Below, piece after piece: positions 36,106-47,834 of a stretch of DNA of 64,000 nucleotides. The stretch covers positions 69,289,702-69,353,701 of the forward strand of contig NC_052135.2 of the NCBI RefSeq assembly GCF_016086655.4, in the 5' to 3' direction. The notes beneath the pieces are model-generated. The model searched no databases. It was not told the DNA's origin and saw nothing but the letters and a program-made list of their open reading frames with translations. The position numbers and the translations under genes are program-made. The stretch's first letter is position 1, and each line of letters begins with the position of its first letter. Origin of the DNA: Lepeophtheirus salmonis. Taxonomy: Eukaryota; Arthropoda; Copepoda; Siphonostomatoida; Caligidae.

Positions 36106-36573
36106 TTGAAGAGTTTAATTGACAGTTTTCGCAGAATAAGAAATCTCTTTGATCAAAGTCAGATGAAAGTAACCAATTCAATGAAAAAAATAGGCCCTCT
36201 TGGGATTCTTGGTGATAAGAAATCTATTCGTTTTTTGATCTCAAATCTGGATTCAATAGAGTTCTCGTACCTCGCCTCTTATAATCTTTCCCAGAATCAT
36301 ATGGAAATTTGATTCAATGCTGTGAGATTATACAATGGATGGAGTTATAATCCTACCTGTAGACAATTTAGAAGTGAATATCGATCTCCTTTAATTCATG
36401 GACGCAAAAATATTCTCAAAAGTTCTTCTTCTAACTATACGGTTCTTGATGAAACTGCTGTATTAAATGTATTTTATCATGAGTCGACCTTGAATTATGT
36501 GATGCCAACTGTTGTAAAACTTTATCCCAAGGAAGAACAAACAGATGAGAATAACCGTATGGCGATAACATAA
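36106..36573 (+). pseudogene. P-element/THAP9-type transposase fragment, C-terminal region
   Basis: The plus-strand frame reads SLIDSFRRIRNLFDQSQMK, then FSYLASYNLSQNHMEI. A TGA at 36310 follows, and the same frame continues FNAVRLYNGWSYNPTCRQF and NYTVLDETAVLNV, stopping at 36571. The order L-x-Y-x-LSQ-x-H-x-E-x-F-F, then GGW-x-NNPT-x-x-QF, is characteristic of the C-terminal domain of P-element-type transposases (THAP9, Drosophila P). One in-frame stop and the absence of the THAP and catalytic N-terminal parts make it a relic. No 31-bp-type inverted ends were found. Confidence 0.7.
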
Positions 36574-37545
36574 AAGCAAGCCGGGATATAAGAAACTGCA
36601 ATAATTATAAGAGTCATTCTCATCTTTTCATAAAAAAATATATTTAAATGTACGCCTAAAGAGCTTCCCAAAATAGTTTGGAAGCATTTGAAAACGTTCC
36701 GTTTGAAATACTATTCACCATTTAAGAATATTCTCCAATGTATAAAATAATCTACACTGGATTATTATTTAGGCATTTTTTAATGTTAACATACATTAAA
36801 ATTATCTATTAAAAGTTATGAAATGATATTTTCGAAATATAAATATATTCTAAAGTTGACTACTAAAATAGGTGGCATATTCTCTTCAAAAATACCAGCT
36901 GAAATAGTAAAAAAATATATTCAGAAATTGCTACAATATTAAAAAGAATTACTTTCAATTGAAACATTCACTAACAAACGTACAAATAAGATAATTTACT
37001 CAAAGCAATACAATTTCCAATTCAAGGTTTAAATAGTATTTTATGCATAAATTAGTAAGATCAATACATTTTGACCTTTGCCTATTGCTCAGCAACTCCT
37101 CTCTTATGTTTTAATTCAGCTTTAATAGTTTACCCTTAATTAATCTATTAATACAAATTGATATTCAATAGATTTTTAAAGGGGCAAATCCCCTTTATAA
37201 ATTACTACAAGCTCTTATTGTTAAATATAAAAAGTTGCCCTCACTGAGCTAGAGACAATATTCACCACATTATCCTGCTATAATACCGCCAATAGTAACT
37301 CAATTATGTTAATGCCTCCATGGTCAAAAACAAAAACTAGAAATAACTGTCTTTGAGATAAAATATATATTTTTCAATTGCTAATTTATCAACTTTATTG
37401 TGGTAGAATCCTGTATATGATGTACCGTTTTTTAGATTAGATTTACATATGTAATTAAAATATTAAATATATATGTAATGGATGACAGAATTTTCTCAGA
37501 ATTAAAAAAAGTGGAAATAACTGCCTGTGAAAATGATTTTTGTGT
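36574..37545. other. Gene-free spacer
   Basis: AT-rich sequence with no recognised feature apart from scattered T/A runs. Confidence 0.45.
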
Positions 37546-37617
37546 AGATACTAATTTAGGACTGAAAACTGCTGTCCTTTCTAGTTCAGTCTCGGTCCTG
37601 TCCAGTTAATTCCTGTA

Positions 37618-38824
37618 TAACGGGCCGTGCAGAATTATTTACTGATTTTTGTTCAGAACATATAGTGGACAATAATGACATTTGAATGACTTGAGAAACA
37701 ATTTATTCATACATTTTTAGAATAATAAAATAGTTTGTGATCAAATTTAATCAATGTAGCCACCATTTGACTCAATGACACTGGTCAGGCGACGTCTGAA
37801 GCTGCCACAGACTTGCTGGATATAATCGGCGTCCATGGAGGCCCAGGCATTGTTGACAGCAGCCTTTAAGGCATTTATGTTCTTGTGTCGTTTTTGCAGG
37901 CCTTGGTCTCCACGTGCGCCTAGATAGAGAAGTCTAGTGGGTTCAGATCTGGGCTCTGAGGGGGCCAGTAGTCCTTGGCCAAAAGTTCATGTTGTCCTTG
38001 AGCTACTCCTGAGCTTTCTTGGAAGCGTGGGCGGGTGCTCCATCTTGTTGAAAAACCCAAGGAGAGTTTCCGACTATGGATTTGATCCACGGAAGGGCCT
38101 TGGACGCCAGAATCTTCACATAATCCTCCGCTGTTAATCTGTAGCCAGTGGGGAACCATACCGGCTTCATGGCCTTCTCGTTGGATCTCCAAAGCCCACA
38201 ACACGGTCATTTTGCCTGTTGAAAACAGGATCGACCGTAAAAGTTTTCTCATCTGGAAAAATGATGATGCGTCCAGATGAGCTCTTGATATCATTCAAGA
38301 TTTTCTTGGCACGCTCAAGTCTGACTTCTCGCTGACGTTCAGTTAGCAGAGGGCGTTCAGTACGCCTCAGGGACTTTCCTCCAACCCTTTTCAATGCCCT
38401 TGAAACAGTTGATGTCGACGTTCCCATCTTTCTGGCCATGTCGGCAATGGACTTGTTGGGAGTCCTCTTGAACACTGCCTTTACTTGCCTTGTTGAGACA
38501 GTGGGCTTCCTGCCAGCCCCAGGGGAATGCTTGAGATCACCCCCAGCCTCCAGTAACTTGGAAACGTTGTAAATTGTCTTCAACGAGGCCCCAACCTGTT
38601 CCTTAATGTTGTTATGAGGCACTCCCGTTCGGAGGAGGGCTGCAATTTCGATCCTCTTTGTTTCTTGATTGGACATAGTCTCACGTGTGGAAGTTGTTAC
38701 GCTCTCACAGGAAGAATTTTTGTTTATTTTAACAGTAAAAATACGAAACAATCAGATTGGTTGCCACATAACCTCTTAAAAAGTGTATTTACATCATCGG
38801 TAAATAATTTTGCACGGCCCGGTA
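37618..38824 (-). mobile_element. Tc1/mariner-like element, full length with defective transposase
   Basis: The terminal repeats are TAACGGGCCGTGCAGAATTA on the left and TACCGGGCCGTGCAAAATTA as the reverse complement of the right. They are flanked by TA at 37616-37617 and 38825-38826. The 1207-bp length and single gene on the minus strand are typical. Termini diverge at few positions over the first 25 bases, suggesting it is one of the younger elements here. Confidence 0.88.
37747..38676 (-). pseudogene. Tc1/mariner-like transposase (DD36-37D type), frameshifted
   Basis: The start is the ATG at 38676 (MSNQETKRIEIAALL). Residues 1-~120 form a paired helix-turn-helix region: VGASLKTIYNVSKLLEAGG, GAGRKPTVST and MGTSTSTVSRALKRVGGK. 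The first catalytic Asp is in IIFPDEKTFTVDPV. The frame breaks after GFGDPTRRP at ~38173, where about 25 residues normally present in the family appear deleted. It resumes as PVWFPTGYRLTAEDY. FQQDGAPAHA carries the second Asp, a TAG interrupts after KKAQE, and one base is missing before DYWPPQSPDLNPLDFS (third Asp). The end is SNGGYID, TAA at 37747. Asp 2 to Asp 3 is ~36 residues, closer to maT/DD37D than to Tc1 DD34E. Confidence 0.85.
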
Positions 38825-39000
38825 TAAGTCCTAAAACTTATTCAGTTTTGTTCTTGATGGAGTCACTAAACTTACTTTATTTCATTTTTTAAATCAGTTC
38901 TTGTACAGACAGTCCGAAGGACCGAGAGTTTGAAGGAGCGGTCCCAAAACTGATAGGACTAGTTGAAAGAATGGGCTAGACCAAACAAATAAAGACTGAC

Positions 39001-40393
39001 AACCACCTATTTAAAATGAATTCCTCATATACTAAGAACAATGATACTCTAAATTTGTGTAAAATATAACTCTTTGTGCAATAGATACGTATGAAAACAA
39101 TCTTATTAACAAGTTGCAGGGACCTCAACTCATTAAAAAATTCAACTTGTTGGAACAATAAATTTAGAAAGGAATAATCCGCTTTAAAGGTCTTTGTTTA
39201 TTTCCTGGATATTTTTTTGTTAGGAATCCCAAGCTTATATTGTTATTCATTTTGAAGTTCTTGAAATAATTTGAGAGAATCATCATATTTTAATACCTTT
39301 TAAATTCTGCAATACTAATTACCAAAATGATATAATTTTTTTTATTTCTTTTTAATTGTGTTATATAATAACAAAACAAATTCAGTAGAAGATATACATA
39401 AATATCACTACTATGCCTAAAAAAGGCTTAGTTCACAATATAATTAAGATTTTATATTGATACAATTTGACTTTTAACCAACAATATATTTAGGGCCCGT
39501 CCTCCTGGTAACCTTTTTAAAACGATGCTGTGTTTTTTTATTTATATTCAAAAAGTTTTGCAGAGGGGAAATTTTTCCTTCAATCCGCGCAGGTAAAAAT
39601 ATTGATGTGCCTAATGGGAATGTTATTGGAAGAAAAGGGAAAATGAGCGCAGTTGGCGTGTAAAAATTAACTACTTCTCTTTAGTTAGTACAATTTGCAA
39701 TTTGCTTATAAATAGAAACAGATTGTAGAAATTATTTTACGGGTACACGGCGTTGTTAGATTCTACCACTCTAGAAGTCGTTTTCAAAAAATATCGTTTT
39801 AGGACGCCCTGCTAACTTGCTTAGATGCAAACCCTAAACAGATAAATATTTTACATTTTCCTCATGAAAAAGTTACCGAGTAGACAGGGCCTCAGATTAA
39901 CGCTTTGCTATTGGACGGAGAATACGAGGGAATTGATCCAAGATGAGTGTTCATTTTTTTAGATTTTTAGTTCAGGGACGACTCTATAATCAAATGAAGA
40001 TCGGGCTGGAATGATTATGAAATATATTTATTTTTACTTTTTACCTTAGTATTTAATACACAATTAATTTGATGCTATCAAAGCTATAAAACATTGTGAC
40101 AAAACTCGCCTGATAGGTTGAAATCCGTACAAGTGTCACTTCTACAAAAACACAAATACCGTTACTTAATCCTAATGACTAGCCCCTCCCCCCTCAATAA
40201 TATATCCTGTGGCCATGCCTGTCTTATCCCCTATTTGTGAAGTATATAAAGTTTAAATTAGGAATGGAATGATAAATCGGGAATCGAGTCTTCTTTATGG
40301 AGTCGCAATTGGGAAAATAATGTTTTTTGTTTGCAATTCTTATTCTTATTTATAACTAGTTTTTAACTATTTATTACTTTTCTAAGTTATGAA
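39001..40393. other. Gene-free spacer
   Basis: AT-rich with no recognised gene. An ACACGGCGTTGTTAGA block near 39746 resembles the end of family E, but the neighbouring sequence does not continue that repeat. Confidence 0.4.
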
Positions 40394-40960
40394 AAAATAG
40401 CTCCCTTCCTCCCAAATTAAGGTATTCGTAACTGGACAAGAAAATTAAACATTTGAAATTTTTTTTACAAAAAATTTATTATTTGAAATTTAATTTAATT
40501 TTTCCATTTATTTCCAAAAAATTTAATTTTCTGCGAATAAATAGGAATTTTTTAAATTTTTCTCCAAAATATTTAATATTTTAATTTTTTTTTTCAAAAA
40601 GTTTTATGTTATAAATTTAATTTTTTTTCCCAAAAAGTTTTATATTATAAATTTAATTTTTGAAATTTCTTTCCATTTGTTTTTTTTCAACAGCTGTGAG
40701 TTTTGGAAATTTTCAAAAAAAATTATTAATTTTGTGAATATCTGTTTATTTTAGATTTTTTTTTTGAAGAACTGTGAATTTTTGAATTTTTTTTGAAAAA
40801 ATTTAATTTTGGAGAATAGCCGTTTGTTTTTTAAATTCTTTTAAAAAAATTTCATTTTTTTCAAAAAATTTAATATTTGAAAATTCATTTTTGATTTAAA
40901 AAAAAAAAAAAATCCTAAAATCAACCCCCCCACCTCCTCTGAAACCTGTGGACGTCCCTG
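40394..40960 (+). repeat. Family A element
   Basis: It opens with CCCTTCCTCCCAAATTAAGG and carries units such as GTGAATATCTGTTTATTTTAG and GAATAGCCGTTTGTTTTTTA. It ends CCTGTGGACGTCCCTG. The left GGGCGTCC end is missing. Confidence 0.7.
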
Positions 40961-42550
40961 ATAGCAATATGGTATTTTTTAACTATTATTTAAATTATTT
41001 AAGAATCGGTTTCGGGAATGTATTTCAGATACTGATATTGTTTGCTAATTGATTGGATAGTTTGTCTAGAGGTCATTCTTGTAAATCAAAGAAACAACGA
41101 GAGCTGACAACCAAATACAGTTCAAGGTTATTAAAACTACAAGATTAGATCATGATGTAATCGGGCTGGCTAGAATGTTCAATTGGATGTATCGTACCGA
41201 CTGCTGGGCAAGAAAGAAAGATTAGAAAAATAAAAACACGCAACCACTATGACGTCAATAATAAAAAGCGTGGTGGAAGTCAAACATCAGTCGTCCACAC
41301 CTTATCGTATAACCTTGTAATTATATTAACCTTGATACAGTGTGATACATTTTTGTGTTTGTGACCTTGGCATAGCCTTGTGGAGTAACCACGCGATGCT
41401 TCTGTTTATGTTGAACGTTCAATATAGATAGTATCTTGCTTAATAACTCGGATTAAGTAGTAAGTAATACTATCAGCTTTTTCATGATCCGAAAAATCCC
41501 ACCTATTTTTTTATTATACGTAAAAATTCGAGTATCCGAAGCCGGTTTGAATCTCATATCTTTTCGGATAATGCAAGTTTACTTATACTTTCAGTACCGG
41601 AGTACTTCGGATCTAGGTCCAAGACTCGTCCTATATCTACCTGGCACATTTCTGACAATTATTTCTTGGCCCTAGGCTAGTTCTTTTGCAACTGTATGTA
41701 AATCTCAATGTCCCTTTTGCAATCCTTTGTCAGTTTCTTTGTATTAATTAGTACTGATGACCACTACTCTAGAATAATATCATCCATTAAATTACACATC
41801 GATTGAAAGTTTCAAATGAGCTAAAATTGAGGACGTTAATTAAATGGTTTACAGCAAGGATGGTTAAACTACTACCTCTGTGTCCCATATGGATCAGAAT
41901 ATACTTTTGTGGCCCACCAAAAAAGCTTTTGTGAGTCGTTTAAAGTATAAACCAGGTGAATGCTATACTTTTAAATAGTTTAACTATAAACTAACATAAA
42001 ACACATAACATTCAGCCATTCATACTCCAAACAGGGAAATAAAAAAAGAACTCTAAGTAACTGGGAGCTTACCAATAACACCCAAACTATAGGATTATTC
42101 ATCATTTATTTGTAGAAGAGTAGAAATTTGTTTGCAGTAGTTAATTCAAGATCATTAAAAAGGGGTCAAAAAGGAAAGAAAATCAAAAAAATGTCTTCTT
42201 AAAAATACTCTATTTCGGCTTTTTTCCACCACATATTAAATATTTTTATTAATATCTACATATATTAATAAAGAAAATGTTATCTGTGTGAGCTAAAGCT
42301 CAGTCAGGGTGTAATTTAGTCTCTAGATCAGGGGTCAGGTAACTTTTTTTAGTCAAAAAAAAGTAAAAAGAAATTGTAGACAAATTAATTTACTCCAAAC
42401 CAATTGCATGATGCTTATTTGTTTATTTAATTTAAAACTAGGAAGTAGTATGTACATTACCCCATGTCTCCCGGCCACTACTCAAGACTAGATTAGGCAT
42501 ATCATATTATTTTTTTAACAAGTTGTTATTATACGTCTTTTATTCTTAAG
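40961..42550. other. Spacer with eroded hAT-like ends
   Basis: Pieces near 41855-41945 (AGCAAGGATGGTTAAACTAC, GGCCCACCAAAAAAGC) and 42328-42350 (ATCAGGGGTCAGGTAACTTT) look like old hAT-type MITE ends. An open frame at 41484-41675 has no recognisable motif and is not called. Confidence 0.4.
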
Positions 42551-43061
42551 GTACTTTGTAACCTTTATTGCCTCACGCAACCTTTCCGTCAAAAGAAACA
42601 GGGGGAAAAAGCCAGAAATCATCTGGTAGTTAGGCAAATAAGTCAATCATACCAACCGCTATTTATCTCTTATATTTCCCAGACTATCTCTGTCATAATA
42701 TTTCATCACCATTTTTAAAATGAATTAAATATTATTCAAATCTACATAGTATTTTATATAGATACTGTGTTATAATTGCTTAATAATATTTGATTAAAAG
42801 AGTAGTTATAAGTAATAGTAAAAATAGCCAAAATTTCTTCATAGAAATAATAGTAAAATGGCCAATATATATATTATATAAACCATAAGGGATCAGCAAC
42901 CAATTGTATTCCTGTTCTTTTGAAAACGGAGCATAAGTAAAGAATATCATAAAACTTGGTTTATTTATCAAAAAGAATACATTATGAAATAGCCATGACG
43001 TATCAAGGGAGATGAGGGAATCGACAGCTGAAAACACAATAGGTAGGCGAGGCAACGCCGT
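42551..43061 (+). mobile_element. Family E repeat, copy 1 (ends with AACGCCGT)
   Basis: The left part holds TCACGCAACCTTTCCG and ATCATCTGGTAGTTAGGC. The middle holds ATAGCCAAAATTTCTTCAT, and the right CATTATGAAATAGCCATGACG and GCAACGCCGTG. The order is the same as in 59984-60515. The terminal inverted repeat ACGGCGTTACCT is preserved at the right. Confidence 0.7.
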
Positions 43062-43543
43062 GCAGGAGAGAATATTTACTTAATGTTATTTAATAACTAC
43101 GTGTGAGTGTGCGCTCATTAAAACGGAGAATAACTTTGAATAATTCTTACAGGAGTTTACGTCTATATTAATGTAACAAGATTGGTCTGTTCGTCGACGC
43201 CTATAAAATTACAATTTCCTTAATGACACACTTTTATTGAAAAATCCGTATACCTCTGACTCACAGGTTATTTCTTTAAATATTTGATGTTGTATCTACC
43301 CGAAAAACCAAAAAGTTGGAAAATAGAATATGTCTAGCTTTAATTCAATGCTATGCATAAAAATAAGGATTCATGCCAAATTTCAGATGGGCAGAAAACG
43401 GGAATGTAATATCAATGTCTCATATTGTATCTCCTTATCTAATCATATATTGCATGCTAATTCGAAAAATTCAAGTTTAATAGTGAATGAATTATTATAT
43501 AATTCATTGGTATCTTACGTAAAAGAATTTTAAAAGTAAATAC
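43062..43543. other. Gene-free spacer
   Basis: No feature recognised. Confidence 0.4.
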
Positions 43544-43714
43544 CAGTGGTTCTCAAACTTTTATAATTGACTTAACCCCTTACAAATATGTTTTCAGCCA
43601 CATATTCCCTAACCAGTGCACACTTTTTCATGTTGCTAATAAATATATCTCTTTGTAAATCTCACCAACATACCTCTTGGAGATTCTCCACGTACCCAAA
43701 TATGAGAATCACTG
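43544..43714. mobile_element. hAT-like MITE (171 bp)
   Basis: It starts CAGTGGTTCTCAAACTTT and ends ATATGAGAATCACTG, an inverted match to the start. It has no coding capacity. The end motif is the same class as the hAT-like element at 15971, but the interior differs. Target duplication is unclear. Confidence 0.65.
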
Positions 43715-44530
43715 GACTAAAGACAAATTGATTTTACATAATTGTATAATCCAAACAATAAAATAAGAAAAAAATAGTTTAGTGGAAATAAAACAATTAT
43801 GACTTTACTTTTTTATTGTTGGTTATGTTGTTTTTAAAGATATTTGATATAGAACGATTATCTATTTATATACCTCTCCAAGTATACACAGGTTAAGACA
43901 AAGTTGTGTGAAGATTTATTTAATGTGTTAGCAGAAAGTAACAAATAATATATAAATAATAACCTAAAAATTTTATATTTGTATAATTCCATCGCATTTT
44001 CAACAAATCCTCATAATAAACTGTTCACAAGAAAATATGATTTGAACATAGTACGCTGAACATACTATTAATTTACAAGATATCTTCTGAATACATGGTG
44101 CAACAATAAAATTACATTATACAACGTAAAAAAAAAATCAAAGTTACGACCGAAGTCCATATTTTTCTACATGACCATTTATACACGTTTAAAAATGTAA
44201 TATATCCATGGATATTTAAAACTTATTTAAACTTTTGTTTTTGCTAAGGATGCTCAAGTTGATCAAGATAATAACTTATTTCTATATTTTTTAGATATGA
44301 AGTACTTTGAATATTAATATTTGTAGCTATATTCAAAGAAACAAGTTCAAAAATGGCTCACCTCACATTTTGAACGTAGGGGAATCACATTTTATATCTT
44401 TTATTTTATTTTATACAATATTCAATACATAAAAAGTATCATAATTGGTACATTATCTACAAATTTCGAGACTCTTAAATCCCTTTTTTGATTTAAAAAA
44501 AACTAATTTCGATATGAGGGAAGCTTTATC
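43715..44530. other. Gene-free spacer
   Basis: AT-rich; nothing recognised. Confidence 0.4.
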
Positions 44531-44716
44531 ACGTCCTTACCGTTATTGTATCACGCAACCTTTCCTTGGAAACTGAGCATGAGTAAAAAATAACATAAAA
44601 CTTGGTTTATTTATCTAAAATAATACATTATGAAATAGCCATGACGTAAGAGGAGGGAAACGACAGCTCACAACAAAATAGTTCGGGTACTTTTGTGTTA
44701 GCAAGGTAACGCCGTG
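44531..44716 (+). mobile_element. Family E repeat, internally deleted copy
   Basis: The left block ACCGTTATTGTATCACGCAA is followed within 50 bp by the right block AAACTTGGTTTATTTATC, CATTATGAAATAGCCATGACG and GTAACGCCGTG. Compared with the ~520-bp copies the middle ~330 bp is missing. Confidence 0.65.
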
Positions 44717-46754
44717 TTATCAAATTTCATTTTGTTTGGACAAAAATGATTAAAAGAGTATCTTCTCTAATTTTTTTTATACATAACTTTTTGCATATTA
44801 GTATTTCACTGTTAAGTATTAGTCAGAGAATATTATCATTTCAAAAGAAGGAGCTGATCAAATTAAGGAAAAATGTAAAGCCTTCAGTCTTAATGGATGA
44901 AAGCTGGCTTATAACCAGTTACAATAGCAATAAGAAATTTAAATATTCATGCAATCTAGTCATATTTATGAACATTACATTTATCATTGTTTTGTTAAAA
45001 AAAATAAACTGGAAGGAAAATTTGTTTTTTTCTATCCTTATTCAGATTATTTTTGATCAATAAATCAATATGGAAAAGTCGTAGATACAATATACATTAG
45101 ACTGCTCTGTTTTCGTGTTAATGTTAACCACCCCTTGCACGAAGAACTTTACTGTTGGGCAAATTCAATTTGAATTTAAAAAAAAGAAAAGATTTTTAAG
45201 ACAAAATTGCACATTTTGTAACCCCTAAAATATGATGTGATGAGTCAAAATTGTAATTTAAAAAAGTATATATTGTGCACCTTGAATTTATTTATTTAAG
45301 AGGTCTAAGATGTTTTCAATTCGTTTTTCTTTTGTAGACTTGTGACAACTCGTTTTCACCACTTCTCAGTAGATAGAAAATAAGAATTTGGACTTTTTAA
45401 TTTAAAAATAACTTTTAAACTATTTTCACTATAATTACCAATTTTGGGAGACTTATGTAAAACATCCATTCGTTGCTATATGTTTTCTAAATATTAATTA
45501 ATATAACCGGTTTGTTGCCATTGCAAATTTATCGAGATATTAATAGTCTTTTTCCTTTAAAACCTGTATTTTCATTTTCTTGACTTGTGAGAACTCGACT
45601 TTAGTATTAAATTATAATTGTATATTATAGAAAATAAAAGAAATTTCAAGAACTATAAATTCATCAATTTAATAGTTGGATTAAAAAAAATTGTCGCCAT
45701 ATTTAGATATTTTAAATAATAATATTTTATAGACTTAAGCATGGGTATTTGTAAGTAAAAAAATGGATAACAGTGGCATAAGTGAAAACGCATTACTCAT
45801 ATTGTTTATTTTATATGGGAAATTGGATAGATATTATAAAAAAAAACAAAAACTATTACACTAAACAGTCATTAAAAGTGTTGAATTTAATTATCAAATT
45901 GGGAATAAATATGCAACTTAATATACAAAAAAATCACAAAGACATTGATTGTATATTGCAATCAATACCTATTTATGAACCTACTCAATTATAAATGGAC
46001 TATACAAAAGTATATACCTATATGTTTTTCGGTAATGCAATATTATGTCAAAATACAAAAATATATAGGGACAACATTCACGAAATGTAAGGTAAATTTT
46101 CGAAAAAAATTCTTGCCTCTATGATGTGGATCAAGAGAGTAATAGCTGTCCATAGGGATTTTGGGTCGTTGTATTTCGCTTATGCAAATTTTTGCGCCAT
46201 GTTATACACAACACCTGGATGTAGTTGGATGTTGATACCTCGCTGGGGTAGCAGACTCTGTTCAAAGAGACCCTTCGTTGCGTCTGAAGACCCTACAAAA
46301 AATGGATAGTGGAAATTTTTTTGTGACTTTGATTTTTTTTTGCTTTATTTCCAGTTGATTCCGTCTCCAACGACGACTCCTTCCTTGATAACTTTGAGGT
46401 TTCCTGCATGGGTCTTTCAATCGTAACAGTCAGTTGCTTCTATTTACTCAATAATGAATGGCTTCGGTTTTCTTCGAGCTGTACGTACCACAAAAGCCAG
46501 TTCAGAATGCAGCTTTATGTCTGTGTCCTTGAAGGATCGTGCAATAGTGGAATACATGCTATTAACTTAGGATTGGCTATAATAATAGATATAATATATT
46601 TCATACTATTTCAATCAAATAAAAATCGTCGAAATCGAGTTATCACAAGTCTACCAAACAAGGAATTGCATTTTCTCGTGGTATATCTAAGATACAGATA
46701 AGGGAAATTTAAATAGAATGTGCACTCATTAAAGCCCAAAACTTCCCCCTAAAA
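44717..46754. other. Spacer; possible decayed coding stretch 46120-46700
   Basis: Most is AT-rich, and the open frame at 44746-45063 is low-complexity. Between 46120 and 46700 base composition is less AT-biased. Short readings appear on both strands (for example TIARSFKDTDIKLHSEL on the minus strand), broken by stops. I could not assign a family; it may be a relic of a transposable element or retrocopy. Confidence 0.35.
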
Positions 46755-47467
46755 CAGAGGTGTCTGCAGGATTCAGGATTATATTTAGGGGGCTTGGATT
46801 AATTTTTTTGGAAATAAATTTCGTAAATTAAATTTCAAATATTAAATTTTTTGGAAAATAAAATCTAAAATCCACTGCTTAAAAAAAAAAAAAACAAAAA
46901 TCCATAGCTATTCAAAAAAATATAATTTCTTGGAAAAAAATTCCGAAATCTTCATCAGTTTACGAATAATTCACTTTTTTGGCTAGAAATTTCAAAAATC
47001 AGCAGCTGTTTACAAAAAATTACAAAAATAAAATTTCGAATATAAATTTTTTTTCAAAAATCCATAGTTATTCACAAGATATTAAATTTTTTGAAAAGAA
47101 AAAGGAATCAAATAATTATTTTTTTCTCAGAAAAAAATTCAAAAATCTACAGCTATTTAAAAAAATTAATTTTTTTTTTTCCACAAAAAATTTGAAAAAT
47201 TCAATTTAAAATATCGAATGTTTGGAATTTTTTTTTTAAATCCATAGCCATTCATGAAAAATTAAATTTTTATTCAAAAATGAAATGAAATTGTATGAAA
47301 CAAAAAATTGAAAGATGAACTTTTTTTGAAAAATTAAAATAAAATAAATTTCAAATAATAAAAAAAAATAATATTATGTGTTGTTTTTTTTGTAAAATTA
47401 AATTTCCTTAACTTGGGGGAGGGGGACAGGCTACAACCCCTCCAACCAACCCCCTGCAGACACCCTG
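46755..47467 (-). repeat. Family A element, reverse orientation
   Basis: It begins CAGAGGTGTCTGCAGGATTC and ends CCCCTGCAGACACCCTG. The two ends are inverted copies (CAG-GTGTCTGCAGG). The interior has reverse units (AAAATCCATAGTTATTCAC). Long open frames inside are Lys/Phe-rich products of the repeat, not genes. Confidence 0.78.
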
Positions 47468-47832
47468 TAAAATCTAATTTGAGTTATGTATCAAAAAAAA
47501 TTTCAAAGTTATGCGTTATTGTTTCTTTTTCAACGTATGTGTGACTTTGGCCTTTTTGGTGTTACTACAAAGTTTTAACAAAATTGGTCAATAACTTTTT
47601 TCTCCCCTCCTTCTGCTTACAAACAAACACACAAACAAAATGAGTCGATTACATAGTCTCTGTTCAAATTCATTGGCGAATGCAATAAGATATATATCTA
47701 TCAACATTTAAACCTTGTTGAAGGAATAGCTGTAGAATAAAAAGGAGAAAAAGTATCTTTGATAAAAAACGGAAATTGCAAGTCATTGCCCCCTTTTAGC
47801 ATTAAAATCAAGACTACAATTTTTTTTAACTT
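47468..47832. other. Gene-free spacer
   Basis: No feature recognised. Confidence 0.4.
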
Positions 47833-47834
47833 TA

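Larger units (their letters stand above)
37546..39000. mobile_element. Family C MITE split by a Tc1-like insertion
   Basis: The left part (37546-37617) holds TTTAGGACTGAAAACTG and TCGGTCCTGTCCAGTT. The right part (38825-39000) holds AAGTCCTAAAACTTATTCAG, ACAGTCCGAAGGACCG and AATAAAGACTGACAACC. Joined, these follow the order of the intact copy at 11951-12204. The Tc1-like element therefore landed in a pre-existing MITE at a TA in TCCTGTAA. Confidence 0.75.

Noticed and set aside
38614..38892. 92-codon plus-strand open frame
   Set aside because: It overlaps the transposase N-terminus on the opposite strand and the terminal repeat; no independent support.
44746..45063. 105-codon open frame on the plus strand
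   Set aside because: Composition is AT-driven (Ile, Lys, Phe, Asn), with no recognisable domain and no conserved copy.
46979..47209. 76-codon Lys/Phe-rich open frame, and the similar one at 55626-55871
   Set aside because: Both lie inside family A elements and are translations of the repeated AT-rich unit.
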